NCBI GenBank assembly: GCA_018673475.1 | Contig: JABHCN010000013.1 | Location: 1-64,000, forward strand | Reading direction: 5' to 3' | Source: Actinomycetota bacterium | Lineage (GTDB): Bacteria > Actinomycetota > Acidimicrobiia > Acidimicrobiales > MedAcidi-G1 | Length of the DNA stretch: 64,000 nucleotides | Shown here: piece by piece, positions 27,688 through 37,785 of the stretch | Numbering within the stretch: the first letter of the stretch is position 1 | Layout: the number at the start of each line of letters is the position of its first letter | The notes under the pieces: model-generated | Seen by the model: the letters and a program-made list of their open reading frames with translations, nothing else | Database searches by the model: none | What the model was told of the DNA's origin: nothing | Program-made: the position numbers and the translations under genes

Positions 27688-29019
27688 CTACTTGAGGAAG
27701 CCTTCGTAGTTCCGCATCGTCAACTGTGAGTCGACCTGCTTCATCGTCTCAAGCGACACTCCTGCAGCGATCAGGATCGAGATACCGACGAACCCGAAAC
27801 CCGCCGCACCAGCGCCGGAGGAACCACCAATCCCGGAACTGGTATCGAGGAACACGTTGATGAGGATCGACGGAATCAACGCAACCGCCGCCAGGAAGAG
27901 GGCCCCAGGGAGGGTGATGCGGGAAAGGATCTTGGCCAGGTACCGCTCGGTCTGGTAGCCGGGGCGGATACCGGGAACAAACCCACCCTGCTTGCGGATC
28001 GTGTCGGCCTGCTTGACCGGGTCAAAGGTGATCGCCGTGTAGAAGTACGCGAAGCCCACCACCAGCAGGCCGGTGATACCGAAATAGAAGACGTTGTCCG
28101 GCTGAGCCAGGTTGTCGTCGATCCAGCGTCGAAAGCCGTCCCACGGCAGGGCTGCAGCGAGCAGCACCGGCAGGTACAGAACCGATGAGGCGAAGATGAT
28201 CGGGATCACACCCGACTGGTTGACCTTGAGAGGGATATAGGTGTTCTGGCCCCCGTACATGCGGCGACCCACCACCCGCTTGGCGAACTGCACCGGGATC
28301 CGACGCTGCCCCTGTTCCACGAACACGATCGCAGCGACCAACCCGATGAGAACAACAAGAACTATTCCCAGCGCAATAGGCCCGTTCTCGGCATGAATCA
28401 GTGATCCCTGCGCGGGGAAGGCGCTAACAATCGAGATCATGATCAGAAGCGACATTCCGTTGCCGATTCCCTTCTGGGTAATCAGCTCACCCATCCACAT
28501 GAGCAGGGCGGTACCGGCGGTGAGGGTGAGAACAACCAGGCTGACCGTGCCGATGTGGAAGTTGGGAAGCAGGTTCGCACCCGACGAGCCGCTGATGGAG
28601 TTTCCGCCGCTGTTGAACAGGAAGGCGAAGCTGGTGGACTGGATTACGGCAATGGCCACGGTCAGGTAACGGGTCCACTGGGTTATCTTGCGCTGCCCAA
28701 CAGCCCCCTGTTGCTGCCACTGCTCGATCTTGGGGACGACCACGCCAAGGACCTGCATGATGATCGACGCGGTTATGTAGGGCATGACGCCGAGGGCGAA
28801 CACGGCGAACGTGGTGAGGGCGCCACCCGAGAACAACTGGAGAAACGCCAGAACACCACCCTGGTTGGCCCTGTCGCGCAGCAACTGGACCTGCTCGACG
28901 TCGATTCCCGGAGCGGGCATGAACGCGCCGATCCGGTAGAGCAGGATCATGAGCAGGGTGAACAGGATCCGCTTGCGCAGATCGGCGACCCTGAACATGT
29001 TCAGCATGCTGGAAATCAA
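27688..29019 (-). CDS. secY: Protein translocase subunit SecY
   Basis: The ten-helix membrane channel of the Sec pathway, 443 residues. I use TTG 29019: it follows GGGAG by 5-6 bases and puts eight residues before FRVADLRKRILFTL, as in other actinobacterial SecY proteins; ATG 29007 is the alternative. Family motifs include AFMPAPGID near the plug, GISILIAAGVSLETMKQVDS near the end, and the cytoplasmic loop GFVPGIRPG. It follows rplO by 55 bases, as usual in the spc operon. Confidence 0.96.
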   Translation of the reverse strand: MISSMLNMFRVADLRKRILFTLLMILLYRIGAFMPAPGIDVEQVQLLRDRANQGGVLAFLQLFSGGALTTFAVFALGVMPYITASIIMQVLGVVVPKIEQWQQQGAVGQRKITQWTRYLTVAIAVIQSTSFAFLFNSGGNSISGSSGANLLPNFHIGTVSLVVLTLTAGTALLMWMGELITQKGIGNGMSLLIMISIVSAFPAQGSLIHAENGPIALGIVLVVLIGLVAAIVFVEQGQRRIPVQFAKRVVGRRMYGGQNTYIPLKVNQSGVIPIIFASSVLYLPVLLAAALPWDGFRRWIDDNLAQPDNVFYFGITGLLVVGFAYFYTAITFDPVKQADTIRKQGGFVPGIRPGYQTERYLAKILSRITLPGALFLAAVALIPSILINVFLDTSSGIGGSSGAGAAGFGFVGISILIAAGVSLETMKQVDSQLTMRNYEGFLK

Positions 29020-29074
29020 GTTGGCTCCCGGTGGTCGGGTGTTCCCCGGTTCGACCCGGGGTGAATGGATGTGG

Positions 29075-29560
29075 TCAGCGGTTCATTAGGGCGTTGCCGC
29101 TTGCAGGCGGCCTCACGGCAAACGGCAGAGGCAGCTGCTCGATGCTCCCACCGGCAGCCACAATCGCCTCCTCGGCGGACGCCGAGAAGGCGTGAGCCTT
29201 CACGTTCACCGCTCGTGTTACCGCGCCCCGGCCCAGAACCTTGACGAGGGACTTCTTGCCTACCAGGCCCTTGGCGAGCAACGTCTCAGGGGTCACATCG
29301 GTCAGGCCGGACTCCTCGATGGAGTCCAGGTTGATTGCCTGGTACTCGACCCTGAACGGGTTCTTGAAGCCACGCAACTTTGGAATCCGCTGGTGGAGGG
29401 GCATCTGCCCACCTTCAAACCCGAGGCGGACCGTGTTACGGGCCCGCTGGCCCTTCATGCCGCGACCGGCGGTCTTGCCGCCCTTTCCGCCGATTCCACG
29501 CGCCACGCGCTTGCCGCGCTTGCGGGATCCCGGCGGCGGTGTCAGATCATGGACCTTCAT
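29075..29560 (-). CDS. rplO: 50S ribosomal protein L15
   Basis: 161 residues that thread into the large subunit. The glycine-rich basic N terminus [19 protein letters not shown] and [14 protein letters not shown] are characteristic, followed by [18 protein letters not shown]. The last part is a compact globular domain with [16 protein letters not shown]. It follows rpmD by one base. Confidence 0.96.
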   Translation of the reverse strand: MKVHDLTPPPGSRKRGKRVARGIGGKGGKTAGRGMKGQRARNTVRLGFEGGQMPLHQRIPKLRGFKNPFRVEYQAINLDSIEESGLTDVTPETLLAKGLVGKKSLVKVLGRGAVTRAVNVKAHAFSASAEEAIVAAGGSIEQLPLPFAVRPPASGNALMNR

Positions 29561-29561
29561 C

Positions 29562-29759
29562 TCACTCGACCTCCTCTACCTTGACCAGGTGTGGGACCCG
29601 GGCGATCATGCCCCGGATCTCGCCCCGGTCAGGCAGGACGTTGCTGCGACCGATCCGGCCGAGCCCCAACGCACGCAGGGTTCCCCTCTGCTTGGGCTTG
29701 GAGCCGATTGCGGAACGTACCTGGGTCACCTTGAGGCTCCCGGAAGCTGCTGCGCTCAT
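29562..29759 (-). CDS. rpmD: 50S ribosomal protein L30
   Basis: 65 residues. [20 protein letters not shown] and [20 protein letters not shown] are the family core. The start codon overlaps the rpsE stop by four bases, so re-initiation is likely. The short N-terminal MSAAASG lead and VEEVE end are slight extensions beyond the usual 58-60 residues. Confidence 0.95.
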   Translation of the reverse strand: MSAAASGSLKVTQVRSAIGSKPKQRGTLRALGLGRIGRSNVLPDRGEIRGMIARVPHLVKVEEVE

Positions 29760-30337
29760 GCGGAGACCTCGTCGGCGGCCAGACCGTCGATGCCCGCCTC
29801 GGTGCGACGGTAGGCGGTAAGCAGTGCCGCAGGCACGAACTCCTCGGGATCGAGGCCGCGCAGGCGTGCGATCTCGTCGGGCCTACGAAGCGACTTGAGA
29901 CCGTTGATGGTGGCCCTGGCAACGTTGATGTGGTTGGAGGATCCCATCGACTTGCAGAGGATGTCGTGAACGCCCGCCTCCTCGAGGATGGCCCTGGCTG
30001 CCCCACCGGCGATCACGCCGGTTCCCGGAGCGGCAGGCTTGAGCATGACACGCCCACCACCCATGACACCGAGGACCGGATGAATGATCGTGGAACCTGT
30101 CAACGCCACGTCGAACAGGTTCCGCTTGGCCTCTTCGGTTCCCTTCTGGATAGCGAGGGGCACCTCCTTGGCCTTTCCGTACCCGAGACCGACCCGGCCC
30201 GCGCCGTCGCCGATGACCACGAGGGCGGTGAACGAGAACCGTCGACCACCCTTGACGACCTTGGCGACCCGGTTGATGTGGATGACCCGTGACTCCCGAA
30301 GTTGGGAGTCGTCGGTCTTGTGCCTCTTCTGTGCCAC
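29756..30337 (-). CDS. rpsE: 30S ribosomal protein S5
   Basis: 193 residues near the mRNA entry channel, involved in decoding accuracy. Start is GTG 30337, sharing one base with the rplR stop. [20 protein letters not shown] is the RNA-binding double-stranded motif region, and [20 protein letters not shown] follows. [20 protein letters not shown] is the C-terminal domain. About 25 residues longer than E. coli S5, mostly at the ends. Confidence 0.96.
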   Translation of the reverse strand: MAQKRHKTDDSQLRESRVIHINRVAKVVKGGRRFSFTALVVIGDGAGRVGLGYGKAKEVPLAIQKGTEEAKRNLFDVALTGSTIIHPVLGVMGGGRVMLKPAAPGTGVIAGGAARAILEEAGVHDILCKSMGSSNHINVARATINGLKSLRRPDEIARLRGLDPEEFVPAALLTAYRRTEAGIDGLAADEVSA

Positions 30338-30693
30338 TAGAACTCCAGTCCTGCATCGCGGGCGGCATCGGCCAGAGCCGCCACCCGTCCGTGGTACCGG
30401 TAACCGCCCCGGTCGAATACAACCATTTCGATTCCGGCCGTGCGTGCCCGTTCGGCCACGACCTTTCCAACCTCGGTGGCCGCAGCCATACCGGTGGATC
30501 CATCGGCGACCCCGGCCTGCTGGCTTGAAGCCGACGCCAGGGTGGTTCCGGTGTGGTCGTCGATGACCTGTGCCGAGATGTTGCGGCTGGACCGGAACAC
30601 GGCGAGGCGCGGTCGGGAAGCGGTGCCGCGAACGGCCTTGCGTACCCGACGGTGCCGGCGAATGCGTCCGGTGCGTCGATCGATGGCGCTCAC
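30337..30693 (-). CDS. rplR: 50S ribosomal protein L18
   Basis: 118 residues that bind 5S rRNA with L5. [20 protein letters not shown] and [20 protein letters not shown] are signatures, and [20 protein letters not shown] closes the domain. It overlaps rplF by four bases and rpsE by one. Confidence 0.96.
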   Translation of the reverse strand: MSAIDRRTGRIRRHRRVRKAVRGTASRPRLAVFRSSRNISAQVIDDHTGTTLASASSQQAGVADGSTGMAAATEVGKVVAERARTAGIEMVVFDRGGYRYHGRVAALADAARDAGLEF

Positions 30694-31229
30694 TTGGCCG
30701 CCTTTCCGGCCTTGCGGGCCACGTGTTCTCCGAGGTACCGGACTCCCTTGCCCTTGTATGGCTCGGGCTTGCGGTAGGACCGGATGACAGCGGCCGTCTG
30801 GCCTACCGCCTGCTTGTCGACCCCGGACACGATAATTCTCGTGGGTTCAGGGACGTCGAAGGTGACGCCCTCGGGGGCCTTTACGTTGACCGGGTGGCTG
30901 AATCCCAACTGCAGTTCAAGTGCATCGGCGCCCTTGGCCACGGCCCGGTAACCGACGCCGACAATCTGGAGTTCACGGCTGAACCCCTCTGATACGCCCA
31001 GCACCATGTTGTTCACGAGGGACCTGGCCAGGCCATGCAGTGCCCGGTTCTTCCGCTCATCGTCGGGGCGTTCCAGCACGATCGTGTCACCGTCCTTGCG
31101 GACGCTGATATCGCCCGGGACGGTCATGTCGATGCTGCCCTTCGGGCCCGTCACCTCGACGTGCTGGCCGTCGAGGGTCACCTCGACGCCGGATGGAACG
31201 GTTATTGGAGTCTTGCCGACTCTGGACAT
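30690..31229 (-). CDS. rplF: 50S ribosomal protein L6
   Basis: 179 residues with two tandem L6 repeats near the factor-binding site. [20 protein letters not shown] is the N terminus. The C-terminal signature [20 protein letters not shown] is intact, followed by a lysine-rich tail. Length equals the family norm (about 177-180). It follows rpsH by 12 bases. Confidence 0.96.
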   Translation of the reverse strand: MSRVGKTPITVPSGVEVTLDGQHVEVTGPKGSIDMTVPGDISVRKDGDTIVLERPDDERKNRALHGLARSLVNNMVLGVSEGFSRELQIVGVGYRAVAKGADALELQLGFSHPVNVKAPEGVTFDVPEPTRIIVSGVDKQAVGQTAAVIRSYRKPEPYKGKGVRYLGEHVARKAGKAAK

Positions 31230-31241
31230 GTTGTTCCTCCC

Positions 31242-31646
31242 CTACCAGACGTAGCAGAGCACCTCGCCGCCCATATGGCGGCGACGTGCCTCACGGTCGC
31301 TCATCAGGCCCTTGCTGGTACTGATCACGGCAACGCCGAGACCACCCAGGACACGGGGAATCTTGCTTGAGTTGGCGTATACGCGAAGGCCCGGCTTTGA
31401 CACACGCTGGACACCGCTTATAACCCGCTCCCGTTCAGAGGAGTACTTCATCTGGATCGTCAGCACCTTGCCGGGCCCGCTGGCGGACTCGGCCACGCCA
31501 AAGCTGGCGATGTAGCCCTCGTTCTTGAGGACTCCTGCCAGTGCGACCTTCTGGTTGGAGGACGGCATGTCCAGCCCGTCGTGCATCGCCTGGTTGGCGT
31601 TGCGGATACGGGTGAGCATGTCGGCCACCGGGTCTGTCATCGTCAT
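31242..31646 (-). CDS. rpsH: 30S ribosomal protein S8
   Basis: 134 residues. [17 protein letters not shown] is the N-terminal signature and [20 protein letters not shown] with AREARR-type basic end binds the 16S central domain. The start may be ATG 31646 or the ATG two codons later; both fit. In E. coli S8 represses the spc operon; whether this holds here is not visible. Confidence 0.96.
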   Translation of the reverse strand: MTMTDPVADMLTRIRNANQAMHDGLDMPSSNQKVALAGVLKNEGYIASFGVAESASGPGKVLTIQMKYSSERERVISGVQRVSKPGLRVYANSSKIPRVLGGLGVAVISTSKGLMSDREARRRHMGGEVLCYVW

Positions 31647-31658
31647 CTCAGATCACCC

Positions 31659-31844
31659 CTACCAACTGGCCTTGGTGAGACCAGGAATCTCACCGGCATG
31701 GGCCATCGAACGCAGGCATACCCGACACAGGTTGAAGGCCCGGTACACGGAGCGCGGGCGCCCACAGCGGCGGCACCGCGTATAGGCGCGGACCTTGAAC
31801 TTGGGCGTCTTCTGTTGTTTGTTGACGAGTGCTTTCTTTGCCAC
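31659..31844 (-). CDS. rpsN: 30S ribosomal protein S14, zinc-binding type
   Basis: 61 residues from GTG 31844, overlapping the rplE stop by one base (TAGTG). The zinc ribbon is Cys-x2-Cys in TRCRRCGRP and Cys-x2-Cys in NLCRVCLR, twelve residues apart, the short type Z form rather than the 101-residue cysteine-free form. Located in the small-subunit head. Confidence 0.96.
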   Translation of the reverse strand: MAKKALVNKQQKTPKFKVRAYTRCRRCGRPRSVYRAFNLCRVCLRSMAHAGEIPGLTKASW

Positions 31845-32416
31845 TACTGCCCCTCCTTGCGGAACGGAAATCCGAATGCGGCGAGAAGGGCACGGCCCCC
31901 AGCGTTATCGGATGCGGATGTCACGATCGTTATGTCCATGCCTCTGGTGCGATCGACGGTGTCGTAGTCGATCTCAGGGAAGATCAACTGTTCGGTCACA
32001 CCGAACGTGTAGTTCCCGTTGCCGTCAAACGACCTCGGGTTGAGGCCCCGGAAGTCACGAATACGGGGAATCGCAAGGCTGATCAGGCGATCCAGGAACT
32101 CATACATACGTGGACCCCGGAGCGTGACCTTGGCGCCGATCGACTGCCCCTCCCGCAACTTGAAGTTGGAGATGGACATCCGGGCCTTGGTAACCAGGGG
32201 CTTTTGCCCGGTAATCAACTCAAGGTCAGCCAGAGCACCGTCGAGCAGCTTCGCCTGCTGGGCGGCGTCACCGACACCCATGTTGACGACGATCTTCTTG
32301 AGCTTCGGCACCTGCATGATGTTGGCCAGACCCAACTCGGTCTGGAGGGCCGACTGGACCTCATTGGCGTACAGGTCGCGGAGTCGGACGGTGGTTGATG
32401 TAGTTGTCTCAGCCAT
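31844..32416 (-). CDS. rplE: 50S ribosomal protein L5
   Basis: 190 residues of the central protuberance that bind 5S rRNA and contact P-site t[22 protein letters not shown] and [20 protein letters not shown] are family motifs, with RVTLRG-type [15 protein letters not shown] following. The N terminus METTTSTTV-like lead ([20 protein letters not shown]) is slightly longer than in E. coli. Its start overlaps rplX by eight bases. Confidence 0.96.
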   Translation of the reverse strand: MAETTTSTTVRLRDLYANEVQSALQTELGLANIMQVPKLKKIVVNMGVGDAAQQAKLLDGALADLELITGQKPLVTKARMSISNFKLREGQSIGAKVTLRGPRMYEFLDRLISLAIPRIRDFRGLNPRSFDGNGNYTFGVTEQLIFPEIDYDTVDRTRGMDITIVTSASDNAGGRALLAAFGFPFRKEGQ

Positions 32417-32723
32417 CGAGGTCCACCCCCGTCCTACGACAGATCCGGACCTTCACGCCGTCGGCGTCGAAGCGGTAGCCCACCCTGGTCGGTTGACCGT
32501 CGCTGGGGCTGATGATCGCCACGTTGGACACGTGGAGCGGCATGGCCTTGTCGATGATGCCTCCCTGCATGGTGGCGCTGGTTGGCTTCTGGTGACGCTT
32601 GGCGATGTTCACGCCCTCAACGATCACCTTTTCCTCTGACGGAAGCGCACGGGTCACCTCTCCCTCGCGGCCCCTGTCCTTACCGGCCAGGATCCGGACG
32701 GTGTCGCCCTTCTTGATCTTCAT
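32409..32723 (-). CDS. rplX: 50S ribosomal protein L24
   Basis: 104 residues from ATG 32723 ([20 protein letters not shown]); the upstream frame extension lies in rplN and is rejected. The KOW motif is at the N terminus and [14 protein letters not shown] follows. L24 initiates large-subunit assembly. One base after the rplN stop. Confidence 0.96.
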   Translation of the reverse strand: MKIKKGDTVRILAGKDRGREGEVTRALPSEEKVIVEGVNIAKRHQKPTSATMQGGIIDKAMPLHVSNVAIISPSDGQPTRVGYRFDADGVKVRICRRTGVDLDG

Positions 32724-32724
32724 C

Positions 32725-33093
32725 TCAGAGCACCTCCGGCGCCAGGGAGACGATTCGCATGAACTTCCGGTCACGCAACTCGCGACCCACAGGGCCGAAA
32801 ATGCGGGTTCCGCGCGGCTGGTCCTGTTCATTGAGAAGCACCGCTGCGTTCTCGTCGAACCTGATGTATGAGCCGTCTGGACGCCGGCGTTCCTTCTTGG
32901 TGCGTACGACTACGCACCTGACGACCTCGCCCTTCTTTACGGCTGCGCCCGGTGTGGCCTCTTTCACCGTGGCGGTGAACACATCGCCGATGGACGCGTA
33001 GCGCCGCTTCGAGCCGCCCAGCACCTTGATGCAGAGCACCTCGCGGGCACCCGAGTTGTCGGCAACCCTGAGTCGGGTCTCCTGTTGGATCAT
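32725..33093 (-). CDS. rplN: 50S ribosomal protein L14
   Basis: 122 residues at the subunit interface, contacting 16S helix 44. [20 protein letters not shown] and [17 protein letters not shown] are signatures, with [17 protein letters not shown] following. Exactly adjacent to the rpsQ stop. Length equals the family norm. Confidence 0.97.
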   Translation of the reverse strand: MIQQETRLRVADNSGAREVLCIKVLGGSKRRYASIGDVFTATVKEATPGAAVKKGEVVRCVVVRTKKERRRPDGSYIRFDENAAVLLNEQDQPRGTRIFGPVGRELRDRKFMRIVSLAPEVL

Positions 33094-33387
33094 CTACCTG
33101 GCCCTCTCGAGAATCTCGACTACCCGCCACCGCTTGAGCTTGGAGAGCGGACGGGTCTCCTGGACCCTCACCCGGTCACCGACCTTGGCGTCGTTGGCCT
33201 CGTCGTGGGCGTGCAGGCGCTTGGACCTCTGGATGGTCTTGCCGTAGCGGCGGTGCCGCACACGGTCGACCACGAGGACTACCGCCGTCTTGTCCTGGAC
33301 GTCGGACACGACCACGCCTTCACGCACCTTCCGGCGGTTCGGCCTTGCCTCGGTCCCATCGATACTGGTTGCTTCGGTCTCGGCCAT
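33094..33387 (-). CDS. rpsQ: 30S ribosomal protein S17
   Basis: 97 residues with an OB fold. [19 protein letters not shown] and [20 protein letters not shown] are typical. About 13 N-terminal residues ([13 protein letters not shown]) are extra and acidic compared with E. coli S17. The start overlaps the rpmC stop by one base. Confidence 0.96.
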   Translation of the reverse strand: MAETEATSIDGTEARPNRRKVREGVVVSDVQDKTAVVLVVDRVRHRRYGKTIQRSKRLHAHDEANDAKVGDRVRVQETRPLSKLKRWRVVEILERAR

Positions 33388-33623
33388 CAGCCGTCCACCT
33401 CCTCGCCAGCAGTAGCCATGGCTTCTGCTGCTTCGATCTCACGTGCACGCAACTCTGTCAGGAGGCGGGCAATGGACCGCTTGACCTCGCCGATACGTGC
33501 GTGGTTCTCCAACTCGCCGGTGACCAACTGGAACCGCAGGTTGAAGAACTCTTCTTTTGACTCGCTCAACTGCTCGAGCAACTCGGTGTCACCGACCTCG
33601 GTGAGCGCCTTCTTCTTGGCCAT
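33387..33623 (-). CDS. rpmC: 50S ribosomal protein L29
   Basis: 78 residues, a helical hairpin at the tunnel exit where trigger factor and SRP dock. [20 protein letters not shown] is the conserved first helix and [19 protein letters not shown] the second. Slightly longer than typical at the C terminus. Two bases after rplP. Confidence 0.95.
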   Translation of the reverse strand: MAKKKALTEVGDTELLEQLSESKEEFFNLRFQLVTGELENHARIGEVKRSIARLLTELRAREIEAAEAMATAGEEVDG

Positions 33624-33625
33624 GA

Positions 33626-34042
33626 CTAGAAGCCCTCCTCACGCTCGACGAATCGAGCCTTGATCGGGAGCTTCTGGATGGCCCGGTCGATCGCCTCTCG
33701 GGCAACGACGATGTCGCTGTAGGAGAGTTCGAACAGGATCCGACCGGGCTTGACCACTGCAACCCACTTCTCGGGGTTTCCCTTACCTGAACCCATGCGG
33801 GTCTCAGCAGGCTTCTCGGTGACCGGCTTGTCTGGGAAGACGTTGATCCAGACCTTGCCACCGCGCTTGATGTGGCGGGTCATGGCGATACGTGCAGCCT
33901 CGATCTGGCGGGCGGTGATCCACCCGGGCTCGAGCGCCTGGATTCCGTATTCACCGAAGGTGACCTCGGTCATCCCCTTGGAGTTACCGCGCATCCGACC
34001 ACGGTGCTGCTTGCGGTGCCTGACCTTCTTTGGCATCAACAT
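33626..34042 (-). CDS. rplP: 50S ribosomal protein L16
   Basis: 138 residues near the A site. [19 protein letters not shown] is the family N terminus, so ATG 34036 may be the true start, with ATG 34042 two codons upstream. [20 protein letters not shown] and [18 protein letters not shown] are signatures. Two bases after rpsC. Confidence 0.96.
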   Translation of the reverse strand: MLMPKKVRHRKQHRGRMRGNSKGMTEVTFGEYGIQALEPGWITARQIEAARIAMTRHIKRGGKVWINVFPDKPVTEKPAETRMGSGKGNPEKWVAVVKPGRILFELSYSDIVVAREAIDRAIQKLPIKARFVEREEGF

Positions 34043-34044
34043 GA

Positions 34045-34995
34045 TCAGTCACCATCCCCGGAGCGGAAATGGGGGGCTTCGTGCTGTTCGCGGGTGGATG
34101 CCTCGATGGCCTCCTCCTCGGCGAGCAACTTCTCGAACTCGGCGTCGCCCTCCTTGACAAGCGGAGCCGGCTCGGCCTCGGTTTCGCCGGCCTCGGCGGC
34201 TACCTCTGACGGCACCTCTTCCTTTTCAGGCGCTACCTCTTCAACGGGACGGCGATGGGCCGCTGCGGAAGAGGAGACCACCTTGCCGGGCTTGGTCTGT
34301 CCCGAGGTCTCCCCGACGGCCATGGCGGCCTCTCTGGTTATCTTGTCCTCGAGCTGGCTCTTGTAGGGAAGGATGTCGCCCTTGTAGATCCAGACCTTCA
34401 CGCCGATACGGCCGTAGGTCGTGCGGGCCTCGCGAAACCCGTAGTCGATGTCGGCCCTAAGGGTGTGAAGCGGCACGCGACCCTCGCGGTACCACTCGGA
34501 GCGGGACATCTCAGAGCCCCCTAGGCGACCCGAACACTGCACCCTGATTCCCAGGGCGCCGGCCTTCTGGGCGTTCTGCACAGCGCGCTTCATTGCCCGT
34601 CGAAAGGCAATTCGGCCGGCCAACTGGTCGGCGACGCCCTGAGCAATGAGAGCGGCATCCAGCTCAGGCTCCTTGATTTCCTGGATGTTGAGCTGAATCC
34701 TGTTGTTCCCGGTTATCTCACCGAGGCCAGCCCTCAGGCGGTCGGCTTCGGCGCCCTTGCGTCCGATGACGATCCCGGGCCTGGCGGTGTGCACATCTAT
34801 CCGGAGGCGGTCGCGGGTGCGCTCCACCTCGACGCGGCTGATTGCGGCGTGTGGCAACTCGGTCATCAGGTACTCGCGTACCTGCCAGTCCTCGATGATG
34901 TTGTCGGCGTACTCCTGCCGGGTCGCGAACCACCGCGATTTCCAGTCGGTGGTTACGCCGAGGCGGAACCCGTACGGGTTTACCTTCTGGCCCAT
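34045..34995 (-). CDS. rpsC: 30S ribosomal protein S3 with acidic C-terminal extension
   Basis: 316 residues against about 233 in E. coli. The KH domain and mRNA-entry region are complete: [40 protein letters not shown] and [20 protein letters not shown]. After residue 215 comes an extension of about 100 residues rich in Glu, Ala and Pro (for example [20 protein letters not shown]) with no recognised fold. Actinobacterial S3 proteins often have some C-terminal extension; this is among the longer ones. Its start shares one base with the rplV stop. Confidence 0.96.
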   Translation of the reverse strand: MGQKVNPYGFRLGVTTDWKSRWFATRQEYADNIIEDWQVREYLMTELPHAAISRVEVERTRDRLRIDVHTARPGIVIGRKGAEADRLRAGLGEITGNNRIQLNIQEIKEPELDAALIAQGVADQLAGRIAFRRAMKRAVQNAQKAGALGIRVQCSGRLGGSEMSRSEWYREGRVPLHTLRADIDYGFREARTTYGRIGVKVWIYKGDILPYKSQLEDKITREAAMAVGETSGQTKPGKVVSSSAAAHRRPVEEVAPEKEEVPSEVAAEAGETEAEPAPLVKEGDAEFEKLLAEEEAIEASTREQHEAPHFRSGDGD

Positions 34996-35696
34996 CAGCC
35001 CTGCTCCTTCGGGGACTCTGTGGACCCGTCTTCGTCGGCGGCTTCATCTTCGGGTTCTTCGACAGCCTCTTCGGCTACCTCAGCGACCTCTTCCTCGACA
35101 ACCTCGGCATCTTCGATGAGAGCCTCCTCGGCTACCTCTTCAGCCACATCGACTGTCTCTGATCCGGCCTCGACGCCTGCCTCTTCAGCAGCCTCAGCAG
35201 CCTCAGCAGCTTCGGCTTCGGCTTCGGCGGCACGGCTCTTCTCAACGCGTTGGCGACGTGACTCGGCTGCCTGCTCACTGGCTCCGGTACGGCCCCGGGA
35301 CTCCGCCCGCTCGCGCATCGCCGTGAGCTCAGCGTCGCTGTAACGGCTCACGATGATCGTGATGTGACAGGTCCTCTTGTTGATGCGCGTGGCGCGTCCA
35401 CGTGCCCTCGGACGCCAGCGCTTGAGCGTGGGGCCCTCATCGGCGTAGCAGGCCGAGACGTAGAGCTCCTCGGCGCTGATCCCGTCATTGTGTTCAGCGT
35501 TGGCGACGGCCGAGTCCAGACACTTGGATACAACGTCGGATACAGAGCGCTCGGAGAACTCCAGGATCTCAGAGGCCCGCCCGTAGGACTCACCGCGGAT
35601 CAGGTCGAGCACGGCACGCGCCTTTGACGCCGACACACGGATGTGGCGTGCAACGGCCCGGGTACCCGGCCGCTCATTGGTCTTGGTTGCGACCAT
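34995..35696 (-). CDS. rplV: 50S ribosomal protein L22 with long acidic tail
   Basis: 233 residues from ATG 35696, which overlaps the rpsS stop by one base; the much longer open frame upstream is inside rpsS and rplB. The normal L22 core occupies about residues 12-125: [35 protein letters not shown] and [19 protein letters not shown]. The last 105 or so residues are nearly all Ala, Glu, Asp and Val, for example [20 protein letters not shown], which is unusual for a tunnel-lining protein and must project from the surface. Confidence 0.94.
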   Translation of the reverse strand: MVATKTNERPGTRAVARHIRVSASKARAVLDLIRGESYGRASEILEFSERSVSDVVSKCLDSAVANAEHNDGISAEELYVSACYADEGPTLKRWRPRARGRATRINKRTCHITIIVSRYSDAELTAMRERAESRGRTGASEQAAESRRQRVEKSRAAEAEAEAAEAAEAAEEAGVEAGSETVDVAEEVAEEALIEDAEVVEEEVAEVAEEAVEEPEDEAADEDGSTESPKEQG

Positions 35697-35974
35697 CAGC
35701 GATTGACCGCCTTCTCCTGGGTCGAATGGGACCGGAAGGTCCGTGTCGGAGCGAACTCGCCCAGCTTGTGTCCGACCATCGACTCGGTCACGTAGACGGG
35801 CACGTGCTTGCGGCCATCGTGAACCGCGATCGTGTGGCCGACCATGTCGGGGACGATCGTCGAACGTCGTGACCAGGTCCTGATGACCTTCTTCTCGCCA
35901 GACTCGTTCAACACATCGACCTTCTTCAAGAGATGGTCGTCTACGAACGGTCCCTTGCTGAGACTCCGTGGCAT
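35696..35974 (-). CDS. rpsS: 30S ribosomal protein S19
   Basis: 92 residues of the small-subunit head. [20 protein letters not shown] and [20 protein letters not shown] are the family signatures, ending [20 protein letters not shown]. Length equals E. coli S19. Six bases after rplB. Confidence 0.97.
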   Translation of the reverse strand: MPRSLSKGPFVDDHLLKKVDVLNESGEKKVIRTWSRRSTIVPDMVGHTIAVHDGRKHVPVYVTESMVGHKLGEFAPTRTFRSHSTQEKAVNR

Positions 35975-35980
35975 CTCTGC

Positions 35981-36817
35981 CTACCTCCGCGATCCGCGGC
36001 GGCGGCGCCGGCGCACGATCATCTTGTCGGACTTCTTGTTGCGCTGTCGGGTACGGCCCTCGGGCTTTCCCCATGGTGAGACCGGGTGTCGGCCACCCGA
36101 GGACTTGCCCTCACCGCCACCCAACGGGTGGTCGACCGGGTTCATCGCCACACCGCGGGACTGCGGGCGCTTGCCCTTCCAGCGATTGCGACCGGCCTTT
36201 CCTATCTTGATCAGCTCATGTTCCTGGTTGCCGACCTCGCCGACTGTCGCCCTGCAGTCGATCCGGACCCTGCGCATCTCGCTGCTGGGCAGTCGGAGTG
36301 TCGCGAAGTCGCCCTCCTTGGCAACCAGCTGAACGCTGGAGCCGGCGCTGCGGGCCATCTTGCCGCCGCCATCAGGCTGCAACTCGACGTTGTGGATAAC
36401 GGTACCGACCGGGATGTAGCGGAGCGGCAGGGCGTTACCGGGGCGGATTTCGCTGCCCTGGCCGGACCTGAGCGTGTCGCCCACCTGGACACCCTTGGGA
36501 GCAAGGATGTAGCGCTTCTCGCCGTCGTGGTAGTGCAACAGGAGGATCCGGCAACTGCGGTTCGGGTCGTACTCGAGGGCGGCCACCTTTGCGGGCACGC
36601 CGTCCTTGTTCCGTCGGAAGTCGACGACCCTGTAGCGCTGCTTGTGACCACCGCCACGGTGGCGTGAGGTCTTGCGCCCGTAGTTGTTGCGACCGCCGGT
36701 GGAGGTCTGCTTCTCGAGGAGGGACCTCTCAGGGGTTGTACTCGTAATCTCCGAGAAGTCGGCGACGGTCTGGAACCGTCGGCCGGGACTGGTCGGCTTG
36801 CGCTTGCGTTGTGGCAT
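35981..36817 (-). CDS. rplB: 50S ribosomal protein L2
   Basis: 278 residues needed for subunit joining and peptidyl transfer. [40 protein letters not shown] and the functional histidine loop [20 protein letters not shown] are intact. Length is close to the 273-residue E. coli protein. Four bases after rplW. Confidence 0.97.
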   Translation of the reverse strand: MPQRKRKPTSPGRRFQTVADFSEITSTTPERSLLEKQTSTGGRNNYGRKTSRHRGGGHKQRYRVVDFRRNKDGVPAKVAALEYDPNRSCRILLLHYHDGEKRYILAPKGVQVGDTLRSGQGSEIRPGNALPLRYIPVGTVIHNVELQPDGGGKMARSAGSSVQLVAKEGDFATLRLPSSEMRRVRIDCRATVGEVGNQEHELIKIGKAGRNRWKGKRPQSRGVAMNPVDHPLGGGEGKSSGGRHPVSPWGKPEGRTRQRNKKSDKMIVRRRRRRGSRR

Positions 36818-36821
36818 GGCC

Positions 36822-37112
36822 CTATACCTCGAACAACTCGATCGAGTCGCCCTCGACGAGGGTGACGTATGCCCGCTTAACGTCGGGACGTGAGCTATAG
36901 GACATTGTGCGACGGTTCCGCTTGCGCTTTCCGCCGCGGTTGAGCGTATTCACCTTCTTGACGGTGACATCGAAGATGGCCTCTACCGCATCGCGGATCT
37001 CAGGCTTGGAGGCCGAGTTGGCGACCTCGAAGGTGTAGACGTGATCCTCGAGGAGCCCGTAGGACTTCTCGGAGACCACTGGGCGTCGGATGACGTCGCG
37101 TGCGTCCTTCAC
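36822..37112 (-). CDS. rplW: 50S ribosomal protein L23
   Basis: 96 residues from GTG 37112, overlapping the rplD stop by four bases (GTGA); the open frame upstream is not used. [20 protein letters not shown] and [20 protein letters not shown] are family motifs. L23 docks trigger factor and SRP at the tunnel exit. Confidence 0.96.
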   Translation of the reverse strand: MKDARDVIRRPVVSEKSYGLLEDHVYTFEVANSASKPEIRDAVEAIFDVTVKKVNTLNRGGKRKRNRRTMSYSSRPDVKRAYVTLVEGDSIELFEV

Positions 37113-37783
37113 TCCTCTTCCTCCTCGTCGGTTGCCGGCTCGGAGTCGACAGGTGCAGATGACCCGGTCGAGGCGGAACCGCCCGGCAGGGTTGCCTGGG
37201 TGAAGACAACCCAGTCGCACACCAGAACGTCGTATGCATTCAGCTCGCCCGGCGAGATCACGTGTACGTGCCCGAGGTTGGCGAAACTCTTCCAGGTGTT
37301 CACGTCGCCACGATCAGCCACCAGCAACACGCGTCCCTCGACGTTGAGGGCCTCGAGGGCGGCGACGGCGTCACGGGTGCGTGGAGCCTCGAAATCCCAG
37401 GCGTCGACAACAGCGACCCTGCCCTCAGATGCCCGGTCCGAGAGTGCCGAGTTGAGTGCGAGGCGGATCATCTTCTTGGGGGTCTTCTGGGCGTAGCTGC
37501 GGGGCTTGGGGCCGAGCGCCACACCACCACCGCGCCAGATCGGCGACCTGCTGGAACCGTGTCGGGCACGACCGGTTCCCTTCTGAGCCCAGGGCTTTGC
37601 ACCACCGCCACGGACCTCGGCCCGGGTCTTGGTGCTCTGGGTTCCGCTGCGGCGTGCCGCCAGCTGGGCGGTAACCACCTGATGCAGGACGGCGGTGTTG
37701 GGGGTGATACCAAACACCGAGTCGTCTAACTGCAGCGAACCGCTGTCGGAGCCGGTCATTGTGCGAACGGTTACGTCAGCCAT
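37109..37783 (-). CDS. rplD: 50S ribosomal protein L4
   Basis: 224 residues from ATG 37783, three bases after rplC. RRSGTQSTKTRAEVRGGGAK, QKGTGRARHGSSRSPIWRGG and VALGPKPRSYAQKTPKKMIR form the tunnel loop. The C terminus adds a short Ser/Pro/acidic tail ending [10 protein letters not shown]. In E. coli L4 represses its own operon. Confidence 0.96.
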   Translation of the reverse strand: MADVTVRTMTGSDSGSLQLDDSVFGITPNTAVLHQVVTAQLAARRSGTQSTKTRAEVRGGGAKPWAQKGTGRARHGSSRSPIWRGGGVALGPKPRSYAQKTPKKMIRLALNSALSDRASEGRVAVVDAWDFEAPRTRDAVAALEALNVEGRVLLVADRGDVNTWKSFANLGHVHVISPGELNAYDVLVCDWVVFTQATLPGGSASTGSSAPVDSEPATDEEEEE

Positions 37784-37785
37784 CG

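Noticed and set aside
35697-36074. Upstream extension of L22 into rpsS and rplB
   Set aside because: The conserved L22 start with an overlapping stop codon is at 35696; the extension has no conserved residues.
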